DNA of 64,000 nt from Tritrichomonas musculus (lineage: Eukaryota; Parabasalia; Tritrichomonadida; Tritrichomonadidae): assembly GCA_039105265.1 (NCBI GenBank), contig JAPFFF010000016.1, forward strand, positions 992,001 to 1,056,000, given 5' to 3'. Shown here piece after piece: positions 19,895-30,821 of the stretch (the first letter of the stretch is position 1; the number at the start of each line of letters is the position of its first letter). The notes beneath the pieces were generated by a model. That model worked only from the letters and a program-made list of their open reading frames with translations, was not told where the DNA came from and ran no database searches. A program made the translations under genes and the position numbers.

Positions 19895-20908
19895 ATGGAA
19901 GAAGACGAAGAACCTCTTATAACATATTTCATGAACAAAGAAGATATGAAAGAATACTGTTCCAAAATCGCCGGAGGAAAATGTATTAAGTGTAAAATCA
20001 GAAACAATGGTAATTATTATAAAATTTTTTGCAAAGAAACTAATTGTTCTTTTCAAATTACTTACAGCCAAAGAGATTCACCAAAATATCAACGAGTTTT
20101 TTATTTAATTTCGCAAAGTACCTGTTTACATCATCAAGCAAATTGTCCAAATATAATATCCAATATACAAGATACTAAAAAACCAAAATTTATTGCCAAA
20201 CAAATTTTACCATTATTCAAAGAACGTTTTCCTTCATTATGCGAAATAAAAAGTGCTATCCAATGTTTTAATGGAAATAATTTTTCCAAGTCTGAATTAA
20301 AATATATCAAAAAATTAGCAAAGCTTGAGTTTTTCCATGATGCTACCACAACAATATCGCAATTAGTTGACTATTGCCAAAATTTAAGAAACACACATAA
20401 TTGGCAATTTCAAATAGAATTCGTTGATGGAATGATTGCATCTCTAATATTATTTCCTCCTTGGGCTGCGCAATTATTACAGTTTTATCACAATCCACTA
20501 ATTGTTGACGCCACTTTTACATGCGAAAATCTACGATTTATTTCAGGAGTAATAGTTGATGGAGAGTGGAATACTCAAGCAATTGGTCTCATAATTCGCG
20601 GAACAGAAGATACACAAGGTTACGCACATTTATTTAACTTTGTTTCCAAAGTTATTGGTGATGAACATATTACTATTATTGCAGATATGGCAAAATGCAT
20701 CCAAAAGGCTGCAAAAGAAAGTTTTAATCATTATTCGTTTGTTTTTTGTTATTTTCATCTCAAACAAAACTATTTAAAAAATATTAAATTCACTCCTTCA
20801 GAAGATTTATGGTATTCTTTACAATTGTTCATGAAAGGTGAAATATCATATGAAGCATTTCAAAATAACTGGATTAAAGAAGAATCATATGTAGACAAGA
20901 GTAGATAA
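19895..20908 (+). CDS. MULE (Mutator-like) transposase, C-terminally truncated
   Basis: 337 residues. The N-terminal ~90 residues contain a Cys/His pattern (KCIKCKIR, FCKETNCSF, STCLHHQANC) resembling the FLYWCH/WRKY-type zinc-binding domains of MULE transposases. Residues ~190-300 hold the MULE catalytic region: LIVDATFTCENLRF (first Asp), ITIIADMAKCIQKA (second Asp) and the signature FCYFHLKQN. Full MULE transposases are commonly 500-700 residues and carry a third acidic residue and often a SWIM zinc finger. Here the frame stops at VDKSR soon after the C-x2-H signature, so it is 3'-truncated and probably inactive. I found no convincing terminal inverted repeats. An initiator-like TCATTAA lies about 23 nt upstream of the ATG. 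Confidence 0.75.
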   Translation: MEEDEEPLITYFMNKEDMKEYCSKIAGGKCIKCKIRNNGNYYKIFCKETNCSFQITYSQRDSPKYQRVFYLISQSTCLHHQANCPNIISNIQDTKKPKFIAKQILPLFKERFPSLCEIKSAIQCFNGNNFSKSELKYIKKLAKLEFFHDATTTISQLVDYCQNLRNTHNWQFQIEFVDGMIASLILFPPWAAQLLQFYHNPLIVDATFTCENLRFISGVIVDGEWNTQAIGLIIRGTEDTQGYAHLFNFVSKVIGDEHITIIADMAKCIQKAAKESFNHYSFVFCYFHLKQNYLKNIKFTPSEDLWYSLQLFMKGEISYEAFQNNWIKEESYVDKSR

Positions 20909-22182
20909 AAAAATGAAATAAAAATATTTCAGAATTTTAAAATGGATAAATTTAAAGTTCAGTAAGAAACTAACATATTGAAATGATCAAAATAAATAAA
21001 TTAGTACCACACGACTGGGAAATGATGTGAAAAATTATAAAATAAAACTTTCATAATTCGATGAATAAAGATATTATGAAATTTTAACTTAAATAATTTA
21101 TTATATTTTTTGATGGTATAATATTATATTATATTTAAATTGATATTTAGTAAGATAAGTTTAGATATTATAAGAAAAATAGTAATTTCGTTCATTTCAC
21201 TTTAGAGAGAAAAATATCGTACAAAATGCCCGGTGTTGAGATATTTTAAACATAACATTGTTATTTGATATTAATAATATCAAATATATATTAAAATGAA
21301 ATTTTATCTATATTGGCCAAGAAATCTATCAATTAAAATTTTTAGAATGTTTGAAATTTTTTGAAAAAAGTGAAAAATATAATCATACTTAAGAGATCCT
21401 TACAAACTAATATGACAAAAGAATATTTTAGATCATTAATTGTTTTCAGACTCATTTAATTTACAAAAAAACAGTTGACTAATTAAGATTTATTCTTTTT
21501 AATACAAAAAAACCATATTTGCAAATAAAAGTAAAAAAGGTACAGATGCATCAAAAGATTAATAAATATTTCTAAAATATCATATTAATATGCAAATATA
21601 GATATATTACAAATATCACAAATTTGTTTATTCATGAAGAAAAAATAATATCAAAATAAAACTATTCAAAAAAAATTAAAAAAAAAGTTGATTTTAGAAA
21701 TATATGAAAATTGGGCTGAAAATTTTTTCGTTTTACATTATTAATATAATAATAAAATTTATTTTCTGTTTTAAAATACTATTTATAAATAAATTTCCTC
21801 GCTCAATTTTATTATATTTAAGAATTTATATTTGAATGCATTTAAAACGCATATAAAATCTATTCAAAATATTATTTTTGAAAGATGTTTTCAAATTTTC
21901 TATGAATAACATGTGTAAAATATTTCAGCATTATTTTAATTAATTAAAACATAAAAATATGTCACTGACTTAAAATAAAAAGTGCTTATTCATATAATCA
22001 AAAGAAGTTAACTTATAAATGAATATTTTAATATTTAAAATTGATACCAAAATCCCAAATTGAAAATATATTCATAAAAAATCATTAATTTTATATATGC
22101 ATAGATATATATCAGAAAAAACTACAAAATAAGGCGACTAGGTTGCAAATCTCATTTCATTTAATCTTTTTTTGGACGACTA
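20909..22182. other. AT-rich non-coding DNA
   Basis: Spacer between the MULE remnant and the pogo-like element. No supported gene. A GGTGTTGAG-containing patch near 21230 is the only less AT-rich spot. Ends in the TA (22181-22182) that flanks the following transposon. Confidence 0.5.
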
Positions 22183-24470
22183 AAGATACGGTAAAAACCG
22201 GTTAACGCTGGTATAAAGTGGATAACGGTGAGGTGAAAGTATTCAATTTTTGAATTTTGAGTATACAAATTAAAAATTTAAAATCTTCAAAAGATAATGA
22301 GCAACATGAATTCTCCAATCATGCTTGCACTTTGCGAATTTATTTACCAACATTTGCTCATACATTATGGAATTGGAGACTTTTTTTCAAATATGCAAAT
22401 TACAAATATCAGATGAAAAAAACTTCAATAATTTCTAAAAACAAAGTAAAATATCGTACGTTTTAGAGCAAAATATTAATGATGCCTTTTAAATTTTATT
22501 TCTTTACGCACAATTTAGATCTCAATTTTGGAAATTTACAAATTTATCTCTAAGTGCTATTTTTTGCGAAATACAAATAATCTTAATGGTTATTCTATAT
22601 AAGAAATCAACGGATAATAATAAATTTTTAATTTCTATTTCGATTATCTAACTGATTTTTTAATTATTATTATTCTAGCTGTTTAGATTTATTTTTATCA
22701 TATCATCCAACTAATTTTTACTCCTAGTTCAAATAAAAAAAAATAATCAAATGTCGAAAACTTTTTTTTATTAAACTAAATTATTTTCAATCTAAATGAT
22801 TTGTCATGGATTTCTTTTATTGTTAATTTGTTAGTTGCAAGTTTTTGAGCATCAGATAATTCCAAATTTGATACAACAATTCTCTCTAATACTGATTTAT
22901 CATAATGACGCACAGCACGAGCTGCACCTCGTCTCACACCAATGCACAACAATGGTGTGCTGTTTATAATTTGACAGCTCATATATATTCCTGCAGACCG
23001 GAAAGCTGCTGTCACATTTTTTGGGCTGGCGGCTTTCCAAAGTGAATCGATTAATCTGCATATTCTGTTTGTGTGTGTGGTTAGTTCTTTTTCTCCTTTT
23101 ATTGATCCGTTTTGGCGTTTAGAATTTCCAAATATGTTTAAGTCATGCGCCTGAAGCTGATCACTGGCATGCGCCACAATAAAATGTACTATTATTCCAA
23201 AGTCTTCAAAATTAATCAATTCTGTGATTTGCTGGTGAGATATGAAATTATCCATCAGTAACAGAACATGTCCATTATAATTGTATTTTTGCCTTTTGAG
23301 TTTCAGATGAGGCAGGAAAATTTGTTCAAACCATTTCTTCAAATTTGAAGTGGTTAAAAATCCTCTTGATTGTTTGCAGAGTAAATACTTATCAGGCGAG
23401 ATAATACTATGGATTTTAGAATCAACTGTTGCTCTGTTAGTTATGACTAGTGGTTCAATCCAATCTGAATTTGTGGTAATACAAAATTGAGCTGTGATCC
23501 TTTTTCCAGTTCGTTCCACTGGATATTTAATGGTGGCTTTGTCGTAGTTTCTTCTGACTAAAACAAAATGTTGTTGTGAATCAACAAAATTTTGAATTCC
23601 AACTTCATCAAGATTGTACACGAAATATGGATGAACATCTTTAATAATTTCTTCAAGATCTTTGAAATAACGATCAATATCAACAGGATCGGCTTCAAGC
23701 CTTTTTGAATCCATCGGAATTCCGATAACAGATTTGAAATGATCTGAAAAGTTTCTATTGATTATGTATCGAAGTGTTTCCTTGTTAATTTCTTTGTGTA
23801 GTGCTACATACACGAATTCGTTGATTTCATCATATGTTAAGCACGATTCATCAACATGAGTATTAATGTAGTTGAACAATTCATGGAGCTCTTCTTCCTT
23901 TAAGCAAGGAGGTCTTTCCTCGGATAAGACGCCATTCTTGTATTTGGTTTCTTGATCTTTGACTATTCCTTTGTTTACAAACCACATCTCTCCAATTCTT
24001 CGGTAAGAGATTTGATACTTTTCTTGTCTAAAATGCTGGCATGCTAGACCTATTTTCTCACGAAAAGTTTGTGCATTAATAAAAGTTTGGTCTCTTTGAA
24101 GTTCGTCCACCATTGCTTGTTCAATATCATTTGTCGGTTCCAACATTCTGTACTTTTTCGGGCCCAAAAGTTCTTTGGAGCTTGATCCCTTTTTGGTCAT
24201 TAATAAGATAAAAGTGAAGTGATCATCAAAATTTTGGTTTTTTTATAGCAAAAAGCCGTTTATTTCTATACAAATGAAGTGATCATTAAAATTTTGATTA
24301 TTTTTTTTTTTAAAAAGCCGTTTATTTCAACTTTTTGAATTGCTAAATGGTTCTCATTCATATCATCGTTTCCCACTTTATTATTTTTCATTCAATCAAC
24401 AAAAAATTGAATACTTTCACCTCACCGTTATCCACTTTATACCAGCGTTAACCGGTTTTTACCGTATCTT
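22183..24470 (-). mobile_element. Complete pogo-like (Tc1/mariner superfamily) DNA transposon
   Basis: A 2288-bp element with 69-bp terminal inverted repeats (22183-22251 and 24402-24470) that match perfectly by eye, beginning AAGATACGGTAAAAACCGG. It is flanked on both sides by TA, the usual target duplication of this superfamily. It carries one intact transposase gene on the minus strand. Perfect TIRs and an uninterrupted ORF point to recent arrival. About 85 bp upstream of the transposase are present twice (about 24210-24325, each copy with GAAGTGATCAT and AAAAAGCCGTTTATTTC), possibly a promoter duplication. The 520 bp between the transposase stop and the left TIR hold no gene. Confidence 0.9.
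22776..24200 (-). CDS. Transposase, DDE_1 / pogo-like
   Basis: 474 residues. The N-terminal ~150 residues are helical, with helix-turn-helix-like segments (YRRIGEMWFVNKGIVKDQE and DEINEFVYVALHKEINKET) that would bind the TIRs. The catalytic core has the DDE_1 motifs YNLDEVGIQNF (Asp198), VLLLMDNFISHQ (Asp317) and SDQLQAHDLNIFG (Asp353), i.e. a D-D-D triad as in pogo/Tigger enzymes. It cuts and pastes the element at TA sites. The frame is intact. An initiator-like TCACTTTT lies about 15 nt upstream of the ATG, so the gene may be expressed in a trichomonad. Confidence 0.9.
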   Translation of the reverse strand: MTKKGSSSKELLGPKKYRMLEPTNDIEQAMVDELQRDQTFINAQTFREKIGLACQHFRQEKYQISYRRIGEMWFVNKGIVKDQETKYKNGVLSEERPPCLKEEELHELFNYINTHVDESCLTYDEINEFVYVALHKEINKETLRYIINRNFSDHFKSVIGIPMDSKRLEADPVDIDRYFKDLEEIIKDVHPYFVYNLDEVGIQNFVDSQQHFVLVRRNYDKATIKYPVERTGKRITAQFCITTNSDWIEPLVITNRATVDSKIHSIISPDKYLLCKQSRGFLTTSNLKKWFEQIFLPHLKLKRQKYNYNGHVLLLMDNFISHQQITELINFEDFGIIVHFIVAHASDQLQAHDLNIFGNSKRQNGSIKGEKELTTHTNRICRLIDSLWKAASPKNVTAAFRSAGIYMSCQIINSTPLLCIGVRRGAARAVRHYDKSVLERIVVSNLELSDAQKLATNKLTIKEIHDKSFRLKII

Positions 24471-24514
24471 TATAATTCTCAATTGAAATTTGAAATAAAT
24501 TTTTTTTAATTTAA

Positions 24515-25019
24515 ATGATCAACACAGGACCTCTTTCGGAAAATGAAAAAATTGAAATTATTGGAAATGACTATACGGTAATAGCTGGACCTTAATTGGA
24601 CAATTAACAAATAGAAATCCCAACACAGTCAAAAGTTTTTACAACTCTTAAGTACAGTATCAAACTCTCTCACCGCCAAGAGGAAGAATGATATAACAGG
24701 AATAAAATATGAATGCAAAGATCAGTTATTTTATTCTCTCAATCGTTCATAGAATAATATCCCAGCAGAAAAAATTCACAATATCTACTCCAGCTTTTTA
24801 GCTAGATGTATTGTATGCCGCAACATAAATGGTAACTCGTTAAATGGGCACCGGAAAGAAGTAAAAGCTGTTCATAACCAGTATAGAACAAATCTTTGTT
24901 TTTCTCCCTATCCTTTTACTGGTCAAATAAGGCCAATTTTAACGATCATGATTTCAATGAAAAGGATAAATAAACGATTAAGTTTTGAATATTTTCGGTT
25001 TTTTTATATTCAATTTTGA
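24515..25019 (+). pseudogene. Decayed gene of unknown function
   Basis: One frame reads almost continuously from about 24670 (LTAKRKNDITGIKYECKDQ), through one stop, to EKIHNIYSSFLARCIVC, then RNINGNSLNGHRKEV and FSPYPFTGQIRPIL, ending TGA at 25017-25019. A short upstream piece in another frame (NEKIEIIGNDYTVIAGP) seems to belong to it. Composition is protein-like against the AT background. I do not recognise the family; a Myb-like or other DNA-binding origin is only a guess. Confidence 0.35.
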
Positions 25020-25227
25020 ATGATATGGGGAGAAATTTTAATTCCAGTCCACGATTATTCAATATGGTCTAAGACGTTTTTTCTTACTGTATTATATTTG
25101 TTGTCACTTCATGAAAAAATAAAATGATTGAATCATCAACTTTTTGATATAGCATTCAAAATTTGAATTATTTTTTGAATGGGGAAAAAAAAAAAATTTA
25201 AAAGACTTTGAGTTTTTAGTCTACTAA

Positions 25228-28059
25228 TTAAATTAGAGAAGTATTAACTAAATTATCATTTCTTTGTAAAGATGGATCAGAGAGTAATAAATTGTGCACT
25301 TCAGATGACATTTCGTTTTCATCTACAGTGTTTTTGTTCTTCCTCATTTTCACAAAGACGATTAGTCCAGAAATTGCAACAACTGCAACAACAGAAGCTA
25401 CGACAGCTGCAACAATCATCCAAGTACTAAATGACTTCTTCTTTATTTCAGATCCATTAAATTCGAAATCTTGGTCTTTTAAGTCAATTGACATGAATTC
25501 ATTGTATTGATCACTGTTGAAGGCCTTTGTAGAATCATATGAGAACTTGCACCTCTTTACAACAATTTTAGGTCCATCTTTAGAAATGCTTTTTCCATTT
25601 ATGTAATGCGAATTGCTTCCCAAAGGTCCACTAAACACGCATCTTTGCAATTCAACGTTAGTTCCCTTGTCTCCGCAAAGATAGAACAAGCAACAATCTG
25701 CTTTCTTACCAATTTCAAATGTGCTATCAGAAATGACAACTGAACCTTCTTCTTTGTTGTCGAGTAATGACAATCTGTTACTATTCTCTTCATTTGGAAA
25801 ACGGTTATAAATCTTCAAATCACCGCCATCGCCTTGGTTGCCTCTATATATGTTGTTAGAAATAACTCCTTTTCTTGCAGTGACGTAGATTGCGCTTCCA
25901 CCAAATTGGGCGTCATTAGATGTTGATGTTGCTGTATTGCCAATGAAATTGCAGTACTTCACTTTCACAGTGTTCTTTCTAGATGATGAGTAGAGGTAAA
26001 CAGCGCCACCGTATTTGGCTCTACAGTTGTTGAAATTGCTGTTTTCAATACTGATTTGATTTGTATAATCAAAAACATTGTCAATATAAACAGCACCACC
26101 AACTTCATTAGATTCACAATTGTCAAAGGCGACGTTTTCGCATTGGATGCCTGTATTTTCAAGATGAATTGCGCCTCCATTTTCGTTGGCATTGACGCTT
26201 GTGAAATTGGATACTCTGATCTCAACCATAACGGGACGAAATTCAGTGACAACTTTCTTGTATCGTCCTTCATCATTACAGTCTGTTTCTTCAATTATCA
26301 CTGAATCAACTGGCTTTTCAGTCGGCAACGGAACTTCTGTCTGAGGTGTGAGGAAATAGATTTGGGCTGTTGCTGCTGTGTATTGATTTCCGAAGAAGAT
26401 ATCAAGAGTGACTTCAGTGAATTCAAGCTTGATTTTGTCGCACCAGATTGGTTCACTAAACACAAATTGAACATGGTCCCACAGGTCTGTTGGCTGTGGC
26501 ACTCCACTGAACCTGTACATCAATTTAAACGGCTCCTTATTCAATGACGTGTAAACCTTCAAAATTTTTGGAAAGCCGTCATATCGTCTCGTGTTTGGCG
26601 TGACACTTCTGTTCGTTGAGTACGCGGGATCATACAAGATAGCTTGAATATTTGTTGTCTTCTTAAAATCTACGGTGAAGTATCCCTTCTGGTTGTCGTT
26701 GCTGACAATTGAAGACGCCCAATATGTGCCGCCATTCTCATCAAATGCATTAGATAATGGATGAGATTGCTGGTCGCCTGGTGAATGATATGTGAAGTCA
26801 TCAGTTGGGACTTTATTTGCATTAATGTAGGCATTATTTGCATAGTTTCCAGTTGCTTTTGCTGGACTCAAGTTTCCTAGTTCAGGAGGTGGCGAAACAA
26901 AGTATATTTCTGCTGCTGCTGCTGTATGCTGGCTACCAAAACTTACATCAAGTGTCACTTCAGTGAATTCAAGCTTAATTCTATCGCACCATACAAATTC
27001 TGGGAATTCAAACTGAACTCTTTGCCACAAATCAGTTGGTCTAGGGGAGCCGCTGAATATGTATTTCAATTCATAATCGCCTTCTCCAACAGCCGTGTAC
27101 ACTTTCAGAACAAGCGGATAACCGTCATATCTTCTAGTGTTTGGTGAAACGTTTTTATTTGTTGAAAAGGCAGGACCGTAAATGAGAGCTTTAATGGACG
27201 TTATGCTGTTGAACTCAAAAGTGAGAGTGTTTTTTACAGCATCGGTGTTGACAATCGAAGAAGCCCAAAATGTGTCATCTCTACCATCAAATGCATTTGT
27301 AATCGATCTGCCTTGTTGGTCGCCTGGCGAATTACACGTGAAGCTATTTGTTTGTATCTTGTATTCTTTCAAATAATCATTATTGACGTAATTTCCTGTG
27401 GCTTCAGCTGGTGGTAAACTTTCGTGTTCCAATTTTGGTGAAACAAAGTATATTTCTGCTGCGGCTGCGGTGTGTTGATTACCAAAACTGACATCTAAGG
27501 TAACATCTGTGAATTCGAGCTTAATTTTATTGCACCATACTGTATCTGGAAATACAAATTGAATTCGATGCCATAAATCGGTAGGCTTAGGTGATCCTGT
27601 AAAAGTATACTTTAATTTGAAGTCTTCATTGTTAATTGATGTGTATATCTTGAGAGTTGTTGGATATCCGTCATATCGTCGGGTATTTGGTTGAACATTT
27701 CTGTTTGTTGAGTATGCTGGACCAAATATAAGAGCTTCGATGCAGGTTAAACTTGTGAATTCGAAAATGAGATGACCTTTTACTGTATCGTTGTTGACAA
27801 TTGATGAAGCCCAAAAAGTGTTATCTTGACCATCGAAAGCATTCGATATTGGTCGGTTAGTTTGATCACCAGGAGATTCACAATTAAAAGCGCTATTTGG
27901 AATTTTATATTTCGCCAAATAATTATTATCGACGTAATTTCCTACAGCCTCTGCTGGAGGTATCCCATCATTTTTGATAGAGGAAGATAAATAACTGCGG
28001 GTATTAAATTGTTCCTTAAAACTTGAAAAAACTGATATGTAAAATAGTGTAAAAAGCAT
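25228..28059 (-). CDS. Type I membrane surface protein: three discoidin-like repeats, Pmp-like beta-helix, transmembrane anchor
   Basis: 943 residues. A hydrophobic N-terminus (MLFTLFYISVFSSF) fits a signal peptide. Three ~185-residue repeats follow (about 33-205, 213-395, 400-580), each with ATGNY, SPGDQ, NAFD, FWASSIV, NTRRYDG, PTDLW and LDVSFG-type motifs. This resembles F5/8-type C (discoidin, carbohydrate-binding) domains. Residues ~600-870 hold GGAIHLENTG, GGAVYIDNV, GGAVYLYSS and F-x-x-N-type motifs, as in chlamydial Pmp and trichomonad Pmp-like adhesins with a right-handed beta-helix. A hydrophobic segment (881-903) and a 40-residue cytosolic tail end the protein. It probably sits at the cell surface and binds glycans or host cells. 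Repeat 3 has small changes (FFGNQYTA). Confidence 0.85.
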   Translation of the reverse strand: MLFTLFYISVFSSFKEQFNTRSYLSSSIKNDGIPPAEAVGNYVDNNYLAKYKIPNSAFNCESPGDQTNRPISNAFDGQDNTFWASSIVNNDTVKGHLIFEFTSLTCIEALIFGPAYSTNRNVQPNTRRYDGYPTTLKIYTSINNEDFKLKYTFTGSPKPTDLWHRIQFVFPDTVWCNKIKLEFTDVTLDVSFGNQHTAAAAEIYFVSPKLEHESLPPAEATGNYVNNDYLKEYKIQTNSFTCNSPGDQQGRSITNAFDGRDDTFWASSIVNTDAVKNTLTFEFNSITSIKALIYGPAFSTNKNVSPNTRRYDGYPLVLKVYTAVGEGDYELKYIFSGSPRPTDLWQRVQFEFPEFVWCDRIKLEFTEVTLDVSFGSQHTAAAAEIYFVSPPPELGNLSPAKATGNYANNAYINANKVPTDDFTYHSPGDQQSHPLSNAFDENGGTYWASSIVSNDNQKGYFTVDFKKTTNIQAILYDPAYSTNRSVTPNTRRYDGFPKILKVYTSLNKEPFKLMYRFSGVPQPTDLWDHVQFVFSEPIWCDKIKLEFTEVTLDIFFGNQYTAATAQIYFLTPQTEVPLPTEKPVDSVIIEETDCNDEGRYKKVVTEFRPVMVEIRVSNFTSVNANENGGAIHLENTGIQCENVAFDNCESNEVGGAVYIDNVFDYTNQISIENSNFNNCRAKYGGAVYLYSSSRKNTVKVKYCNFIGNTATSTSNDAQFGGSAIYVTARKGVISNNIYRGNQGDGGDLKIYNRFPNEENSNRLSLLDNKEEGSVVISDSTFEIGKKADCCLFYLCGDKGTNVELQRCVFSGPLGSNSHYINGKSISKDGPKIVVKRCKFSYDSTKAFNSDQYNEFMSIDLKDQDFEFNGSEIKKKSFSTWMIVAAVVASVVAVVAISGLIVFVKMRKNKNTVDENEMSSEVHNLLLSDPSLQRNDNLVNTSLI

Positions 28060-29759
28060 GAAAAGTATAAGTATTGTCTTTTCTCAGAAAATTTTTCAAA
28101 CTTTGAAATTCAAAGGATCGGAATATGGTTACATTGAAAAATAAAAAATTGATATATGGTTACTCGCACTATTGAATTTCATTCAAAATTTTAAACTTTT
28201 TAAAGGTAGACGATTATTATTTTTTATTGAATTTAAAACTGAGTTCAAAAAACTTTATCTCCATTTCATATTTTATATCATTTTATCTTTTTTATCAAAC
28301 AATTTAATTGCATCATTCTTCATTAATAATATATTAGATAATTTTCATAATATTAATTAAATTTGAAAACATTAATTCATATTTAAAATATAAAGATATG
28401 ATTATTTTAAATTGAGAGGGAGGTAATGTTTTTTGAACAAGGTTTATATTAGACATAGCAACCTCTCAATCTCATTCAATTTTCCAAACTTATTGAATGC
28501 AAACGATAATGATATTTTTATAGAAATTTTTAGATTCTGATGTTTATTTTTTATACAATCAATTAATTGAATAAGTATATCTTTGAAAATAGTATATTAA
28601 TAAATCAAATTTATTTTAATATTATTTTATAAATATATTTTTATTTCATTTAAATGATTTAAGATTAATTGAATCTAATTTGATATTAAATGTTATTTTT
28701 TAAAATAATTATCCAACGAATTTAATTGAAAAATTGAAATAAATTGAGTCTTCAGAAAATCAAACACCACTTTTTCAGGGGAAATTTAAAAGAGCCCTCA
28801 AATATTATATATATTATACTGACTGTTCAACTCAAATATATATTTTCGTCCAATTCAAATATTGAAGGCTATTTTAAAAAGTTGCTAGGTTTAGTTTATA
28901 TTTAAATAAAAAATTAATGGTCAATTTATAAAAGGTAACTACACTCCTATTTGTATGATAATTTATATTTTCCTCAATTATAAATTTTATATGTTATTAT
29001 AATAAATATTTAAAAGTATATTTTAGGATTTTAATTAGAAATTTCCAAGATATTGGTATTTATTATATTTGTGAAGTTTACAAATTCATTATATTGAAAA
29101 AAATGGAATATAAGAATCAAAATATCCAAAAAAATATTTTAGCAAACAGATAATTAAAATAAATCAAATTAAAAAATAAAAGTATCTTAATTCTGAAATA
29201 TTAGTTAATTTAATAAATAAATGAAATAATAAAAGGTTTTTTTTAATTCTTCATTTATCTCATGATAATCTAATATTCATTTTTAATCTCTTTATAATTA
29301 TATTTTTTAGACTTAATTAAGAGGTTGATCAGTATGAACTATATCAATCAATATCATTTTTAAGCAGATCTTTCGGATTATAAAGATTAAATACCAATTT
29401 CTCATTATTATTCTGTTTATAAATAAATAATGTTCATATAATTATAACTTTTTTGATTTTTTTGGAAAATATTATTTTTTTCATCTGGAAAAAGATTTTA
29501 AATATATATTTTCCTCCTATTCAAAATTGAATTCTCAAGTGCAATCTCTCAATTTTGATAGATAAATTATTATTGACCTATAACCATTTTTATTTTCACC
29601 ATAAATTTGTATTTACTTCATATATTAATAATTCCTAGATAAATATTTAAATAAAATTTTAATTTACATATTAGATTAAATATTATTGTTAATTATATGT
29701 TAATAAAATGATGTACAATATAATTATTAAGAAAAATGAGTTTTTCTCTTTTAAAACTA
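28060..29759. other. AT desert
   Basis: Roughly 1.7 kb of extremely AT-rich DNA without open frames that look coding. No TIRs or RNA genes recognised. Adjoins a 0.73-kb dispersed repeat. Confidence 0.6.
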
Positions 29760-30485
29760 ATAGTGAAGTGATTCTTGAAAAAATCTAAATTTCCTCATCT
29801 TCTTAAAAATATTATTAAAAATATTTTTTATAAAGTAAAATTATTATGTACTATATTATAAAAATAACATTAATATTTAATATATTGAAAACCAAAAAAT
29901 AATCACAATACAAAGCAACATATTTTTTTAGAAATTCAATTAAAAATCATCGTTTAATTGAATTTTTCATTTTTTTTTTTGTTAATTTATCTATTTAATA
30001 TATAATGTAAAACTTAAATATAAAATTTAAATAGTATATAATAAATAATACATATATAAAATAAAATAAAATAATGTTTTAATAAAAATACTACTAGGAT
30101 AAAAAATGTTTATTATTTCAATATAAAAAATATAATAACTGAAAAAGTTAAAAATTTATAAAAAAAATATAAACAAGTGTATCTCTAGAAAATAAATATT
30201 TTTTAGACATATAAGTATTAATAAGTTATCAATATATATATACTATAATAATTAATAAAACAAAATTATATATATTTATATTTCATCAATTTTTATATAA
30301 AAAAATTATATAGACTCTCAATTATAAAACGATTCTTATTCAGAAAAATAAAAATAGAAATATCTCAAAAATAGGAGTATAAAATTCTTATCCATTAAAG
30401 TTCTTTCTTAGTTTCAAAATAAAAATAAAGAAAATATGATCAATATTACAATATTTCGTCAATTTCTCTACATGAATACCTCTTA
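29760..30485 (+). repeat. 0.73-kb dispersed non-coding repeat, copy 1
   Basis: Starts AATAGTGAAGTGATTCTTGA and ends CTCTACATGAATACCTCT. It matches 50331-51066 in direct orientation over its whole length, about 95% by eye, with differences mainly in TA and A runs. It has no ORF and no terminal inverted repeats that I can see. The match ends just before a small MITE present only here. Confidence 0.8.
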
Positions 30486-30499
30486 TTAATATAAATAAT

Positions 30500-30650
30500 A
30501 GCCCTTCGGCGGTTTTGTAAAATACGGCTATTTGGTCGTTCATTGAATAGTTTATTTTACAAAACTTCTACGGCACACGGCAAAAGTGCAACTTTTTGAA
30601 TACTTTACAAAAAAAAATCTTCAATTACGGCATACGGCCGAAAGGGATAT
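30500..30650. mobile_element. 151-bp MITE with 9-bp target duplication
   Basis: A GC-richer island starting AGCCCTTCGGCGG and ending CGGCCGAAAGGGATAT. The ends form short imperfect inverted repeats (CCCTTCGGC / CCCTTTCGGC). It is flanked by the direct repeat ATAAATAAT at 30491-30499 and 30651-30659. A 9-bp duplication suits Mutator-type transposition, and a MULE transposase remnant lies 10 kb away. Confidence 0.5.
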
Positions 30651-30794
30651 ATAAATAATCATTCCTTAATTTTGGTTATTAAATAGATTAAAATATATAA
30701 TATAAGAAATATATAGTGATATCACCATCGCCAAAAAAAACCGTTTTGGTGATCTCCAAAATATATGTAAACTATTCAAAATTGAATGCTGTCG

Positions 30795-30821
30795 CCAAAA
30801 GCCCAAGACCTGGGCTTTTGG
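30795..30821. other. Perfect 11-bp hairpin
   Basis: CCAAAAGCCCA, then a 5-nt loop, then TGGGCTTTTGG. A second related inverted pair (CACCATCGCCAAAA / TTTTGGTGATC) lies at about 30723-30760. Both are in AT-rich non-coding DNA (30660-31282). They could be a MITE remnant or a structured RNA; nothing else supports function. Confidence 0.4.

Noticed and set aside
20909-21260. A right terminal repeat for the MULE remnant
   Set aside because: The GGTGTTGAG patch near 21230 does not pair with anything convincing upstream of 19895.
28172-28360. 62-codon open frame rich in Phe, Ile, Leu
   Set aside because: Composition is what random AT-rich DNA gives; no supporting motif.
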